Below are positions 59,501 to 64,000 of a DNA stretch of 64,000 nucleotides, one piece after another; position 1 is the first letter of the stretch; every line of letters begins with the position of its first letter. Made by a program: the position numbers and the translations under genes. The notes under the pieces were generated by a model. That model did not search any database, was not told where the DNA came from, and worked only from the letters and a program-made list of their open reading frames with translations. This DNA is from Rhizophagus irregularis (taxonomy: Eukaryota; Glomeromycota; Glomeromycetes; Glomerales; Glomeraceae): positions 3,493,501-3,557,500 of the forward strand of contig NC_089438.1 of the NCBI RefSeq assembly GCF_026210795.1. Reading direction: 5' to 3'.

Positions 59501-62500
59501 CATTCTTGAACGACTTGTCAATCAAGAAGATTGTAACTTTGTTGGAGTTGTAAAATATCTTGCTTCAATATATGATGAACTCAACGATAATGAAAAGAAT
59601 ATATTAAAAAATGAATCAATATGGCCTAAAGAAGATTTATTAGGTTTACCAACAACTAAAAAAATTCAACGTTTTATTGCCAGAGATTTATATGTACCTA
59701 TAAGATCACTTCGTGAACTTGGTTTATCTATAATTGATTGGAATGCAGAATGGTCTAATAGCTCAAAAGGAGGTAATATAACTAACTATTATTTAATTTG
59801 TTTGTTTATCTTATCAAGTTATACATATTTAATTAATTAAAATTTATAGGAAAATTTTTAATTGAATTGGGTTTACAAGAATATCCCAAACTCGAAACAA
59901 TTCTTAACCTGGCGGTACCTTCAAATGATCCTAAAATTCGAGAATTAGCTCTTAAATATTTTATTGATAATTATGATAAATATTCTGTACATTACAAACC
60001 CGATGAAATTAATATTGCATTTTTACCTTGTTCAAAATCCAATACTTACGCAAAACCTTCAGAGTGTTTTACTAATGATAGATGTATGATAATGAATTTC
60101 AAAGTTGTACGTGAAGATTTACGTTCTAAAGCAGAAAAATTTGGTATTCAACAACATCCCAATCATGATAAACTCGTAAAGAGGTTAACTGAGAATCCAC
60201 CACAAGGTGAAAATAACGCAATGAAAGTTTTTGAATATTTGTATTCACGACAACACGACTTTACCAATGCTGATTGGAATATTCTTAACAATTCCGAATT
60301 TATTCCAATAAAAAATGAGAACATACATATAAAACCACGTGATTGTTTCTTTAAACTTAAGGATGAAAAGTAAGTACTCTTCAAATATAACTCTTTTTTT
60401 AATAAAAATTTTATAGATACTTTAACAACAATTATTATTAATTATTATTTAGATTGAATGATTTTTTTCTCTGTGTTGATTTTGGAACAAAGGCCAATGA
60501 ATTTCTGTCCAAATGTGGTGTTAAAAAGCAAACTTCTAATGATTTTGCCGAAATAAAAGTTGATCCATCACATAAATTATGGAAGTTATATGTAGAAAAA
60601 TATCCAGTCATCCTAGAAAACATTAATCCAAACCTTGAAAAAATTCTCAACTTGGCAGCTCCTCCTACCGATCTTAAATTACGTACAATGGCTCTTAAAT
60701 ATTTTATTGACAACTTTGATAGAAAATACGTTGGAGTTTACAATCCAGGGATGGTCAATATTGCATTTTTACCTTGCTCAAATTCCAATGCTTATGCAAG
60801 GCCTTTGGATTGCTTTATTAATGATGAATGTATGATAATGAATTTCCAAATTATACGTAAAGATTTACGTTCTAAAGCAGAAAAATTTGGTATCCAACAA
60901 AATCCTGATTATACAAAACTCACAGAAAAGTTAATTAAGAACCCACCACAAAATAAAAATGAGGCAAAAAAAGTTTTTGAATATTTGAATAAATTTAATC
61001 ATAATTGGAATACACTTATAAATTCTCAATTTATTCCAATTCAAGATGAAAATAGTCCAAACAACAAATATATCAAACCAAATGACTGTTTCTTTAAACT
61101 TAAAGATGATAGGTGTGTACTTTTTAAATATAAATATTTTTTTAACGAAAGTTACATGTTTTTTAAAAATTAAATATATATTTCTTCTTTTTTTTTTTAG
61201 CTTGAATGAATTCTTTCTCTGTGTTGATTTTGGTACAAAGGCCAATAGATTCTTAGCTAAATGTGGCGTTAGAGAACCATCATCATATGATTTTGCCGAA
61301 TTATCAGTTGATCCATCACATAAATTGTGGAATTTATATGTGGAAAAATATCAGGTCATCCTAGAAAAAATTAATCCAAATCTCGAAAACATTCTGGAAC
61401 TGGCAGCCCCTCCCATTAATCCTAAATTACGTGCAATGGCTCTTAAATATTTTATTGACAACTTTAAAAAAAAATACGCTAGATATTATAAACCAGAAGT
61501 AATCAATATTACATTTTTACCTTGCTCAAATTCTGATACTTGTGCAAAGCCTTCGGATTGCTTTATTAATGATGAATGTAAGATAATGGGATTCAAAATT
61601 ATACGTGAAGATTTACGTTCTAAAGCAGTGGATTTTGGTATTCATCAAAATCCTAATAGTGCAAAACTTATAGCGAGGTTAACTGAGAATCCACCAAAAA
61701 GTGATGATGTGGCAAAAAAAGTTTTTGAATATTTGAATACACAACAAAAAGATTTTGTTAATTCTGATTGGAAGAAGCTTGAAAATTTTAAATTTATTCC
61801 GATTCAATATGAAAGTCAACCTAACAAACTTTTTAATCCACGTGAATGCTTCTTTAAACTCAAAGAAGAAAGGTATGTACTTTTTGAAATTTTTTTTAAT
61901 AAATATCTTTTGTTTTTTTAAAGAAAAATATATTCCTTTTTTTTTAGCTTAAATAATTTCTTTCCATGTGTTGATCTTGGTACAAAGGCCAATGAATTTT
62001 TGGCTAAATGTGGCGTTGGAGAACCATCATCATATGATTTTGCCGAAATATCGGTTGATCCATCACATGAATTGTGGAAGTTATATGTAGAAAATTACCC
62101 AGTCATCCTAGAAAAAATTAATCCAAATCTCGAAAAAATTCTCAAACTGGCAACTCCTCCTACCAATCCTAAATTACATGCAATGGCTCTTAAATATTTT
62201 GTTGACAACTTTGATAAAAAATATGTTAAAGATTATAAACCAGAAAATATTGATATTGCATTTTTACCTTGCTCAAATTCTAATTCTTATGCAAAGCATT
62301 CAGAATGTTTTATTAATGATGAATGCAAGATAATGGGATTCAATATTATACGTCAAGATTTACGTTCTAAGGCAGGAGATTTTAGTGTTTGTCAAAATCC
62401 TAATCGTGTAAAAGTCATAAATAAGTTAATTGAGAATCCTCCAAAAAATGTAAATGTGGCAAAAAAAGTTTTTGAATATTTGAATACACAACAAAAGGGT

Positions 62501-64000
62501 TTTATTGATTCTGATTGGAAGATGCTTAAAGATTTAGAATTTATTCCAATTCAACAACACAAATTTATTCCAATTCAACAATACAAACTTATTAAACCAC
62601 GTGACTGTTTCCTTAAACTCAAAGAAGAAAGGTATGTACTTTTTAAAAAAATTTTTTTTTAATGAATATCTTTTATTTTATTTATTTTTTTTTTAAAGAA
62701 AAAATATTTCCCTTTTTTTTAGCTTGAATAGTTTCTTTACATGTGTAGATTTTGGTATAAAGGCCAATGAATTTTTGGCTAAATGTGGCGTTAGAGAACC
62801 ATCTTCATATGATTTTGACAAAATATCAGTTGGTCCAACACATAAATTGTGGAATTTATATGTAGAAAAATATCCGATCATACTAGAAAAAATTAATCCA
62901 AATCTCGAAAAAATTCTCAACCTGGCATCTCCTCCTACCAATTCTAAATTTCGTGTAACGGCAATTAAATATTTTATTGACAACTTTGATAAAAAATATG
63001 CTAAAGTTTATAAACCAGAACAAATCAATATTGCATTTATACCTTGCTCAAATTTCGATGCTTGTACAAAGCCCTCGGATTGCTTTACTAATTATAGATG
63101 CATGATAATGAATTTTAAAATTATACATGAAGATTTACGTTCTAAAGCGGGAAAACTTGGTGTTCGTCAAAATCCTAATCGTGTAAAACTCATAAATAGA
63201 TTAGTTGAGAGCCCACCAAGTAATGCGAATGTGGCAAAAGAAGTTTTTGATTATTTGAATACACAACAAGAAAGTTTTACTGATTCCGATTGGAAGAAGC
63301 TTGAAAATGTCAAATTTATTCCGATTCAATCTGCTAACAAACTTGTTAGACCACGTGACTGTTTTCTCAAACTCAAAGAGGGAAGGTATGTACTTTTTGA
63401 ACACAAATATTTTTAATGAATATCTTTTTTTTAATAGAAAAATATTTTCTTTTTTTTTATAGTTTGGATAATTTCTTTCTATGGGTTGATTTTGGTACAA
63501 AGGCCAATGAATTTTTAGCCAAATGTGGCGTTAGAAAGCCATCTCCGTATGATTTTTCCAAAATAACAGTTGATCCATCACATAAATTGTGGAATTTATA
63601 TTTAGAAAATTATTTGAAAATTTTAACAAAAATTAATCCCAACCTTGAAACAATTCTTAACCTGGCAGCAAATCCAATTTATCCTAAAATCCGGGAGTTA
63701 TCTTTCAAATATTTTGTTGATAATTTTTATAGTAAATATTCAAAATTTTATGACCCAGAAGAAATTGATGTTGCATTTTTACCTTGCTCAAATTCTAATT
63801 CTTATGCAAAACATTCGGAATGTTTTATTAATGATAAATGCAAGTCAATTGGATTCAAAATTATACGTGAAGATTTACGTTCTAAAGCAAGAGATTTTGG
63901 TGTTCGTCAAAATCCCAATCGTGTAGAACTCATAAATGGGTTAACTGAGAACCCACCAAAAAATGCAAATATGGCAAAAGAAGTTTTTGAATATTTGAAT
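56592..64000 (+). CDS. DUF3684-family protein with HSP90-like ATPase fold and tandem exon-encoded repeats (3' end beyond window)
   Basis: Fifteen exons join in phase: 56592-56689, 56764-56810, 56894-57045, 57137-57192, 57266-57398, 57481-57525, 57603-58142, 58220-59410, 59484-59772, 59850-60369, 60453-61112, 61201-61872, 61948-62631, 62723-63385 and 63463 to the window end. That gives 2096 open codons so far. Residues about 45-130 show a Bergerat (GHKL) ATP site: ELMQNSDDAESS (Glu/Asn/Asp), NNGFAF, and GAFGVGFYSLF. Residues to about 850 are the conserved DUF3684 body, then six repeat domains follow. The first (exon 10) is short and diverged and the other five are about 220 residues each. Related fungal proteins normally have one such domain, to my knowledge. 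The fold predicts an ATP-driven chaperone or DNA-linked machine, but no role is established. No stop or frameshift is seen. Confidence 0.85.
60453..64000 (+). repeat. Tandem array of symmetric (phase 2-2) repeat exons
   Basis: Unit starts 60453, 61201, 61948, 62723 and 63463 give periods of 748, 747, 775 and 740 bp. Exons are 660, 672, 684 and 663 nt (multiples of three) and every intron splits a codon after base 2. Conserved in each unit: VDFGTKAN, FL-KCGV, SHKLWNLY or close variants, AFLPCSN, CFINDEC or CFTN, DLRSKA, ENPP, VFEYLN, FIPIQ, and RDCFxKLKxxR at the donor. Introns (74-90 bp) share GTATGTACTTTTTGAA and a long poly-T tract, so exon and intron were duplicated together. The array continues past the window end. 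Confidence 0.92.

Overview
This is eukaryotic nuclear DNA and very AT-rich. Genes have short GT-AG introns (about 50-150 bp, occasionally GC-AG) and lie far apart among degenerate transposons, foldback MITEs, minisatellites and poly-A/T runs. The gene families found are tyrosine-kinase-like kinases with a Cys-rich N-terminus and a tail of many tiny exons, BTB, F-box/LRR, HMG-box, a microsomal P450, and the fungal DUF3684 family with an HSP90-like ATPase fold. With the base composition they point to an arbuscular mycorrhizal fungus of the Glomeromycotina, most likely Rhizophagus. This assignment comes from recognising family and gene style, not from a search.

Layout. 0.9-3.1 kb: an intact spliced kinase gene (+). 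5.6-6.0 kb: a broken BTB gene. 7.8-9.8 kb: a seven-exon cytochrome P450 (+) with a locally frame-shuffled segment and a GC-AG intron. 10.4-13.3 kb: a kinase C-lobe relic and an almost complete kinase gene (-) carrying a one-base frameshift just before HRD. 13.3-27 kb: almost gene-free, with a 0.65-kb tandem repeat, a hairpin and an orphan kinase tail (-). 27.2-28.8 kb: F-box/LRR gene (-). 29.8-31.2 kb: a 1.4-kb element with terminal inverted repeats. 31.9-32.2 kb: HMG-box-like gene (-). 36.1-39.5 kb: a small hypothetical gene, a dead Tc1/mariner transposase and a 5'-truncated LINE with target-site duplications. 42.3-46.6 kb: a decayed DUF3684 gene that has lost its 5' half and received a MITE. 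46.6-56.6 kb: three foldback or TIR MITEs, a minisatellite and small ORFs. 56.6-64 kb: the start of an apparently intact giant DUF3684 gene that runs off the window.

The most unusual feature is the DUF3684 pair. In the right-hand gene, an exon of about 660-685 nt (about 220 residues) flanked by phase-2 introns is repeated head-to-tail at least five times with its introns (period about 750 bp), after a shorter diverged first copy. Because every unit is a symmetric 2-2 exon, any number can be added, lost or skipped without changing frame. The left-hand pseudogene has the same kind of array (three copies) plus the family's terminal exons. Individual exons match across the loci by subtype, introns included, which implies duplication of the gene followed by unit turnover or conversion.

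All exon structures were joined by hand from splice signals and reading phase. Coordinates may be off by a base or two, and no database search was possible.
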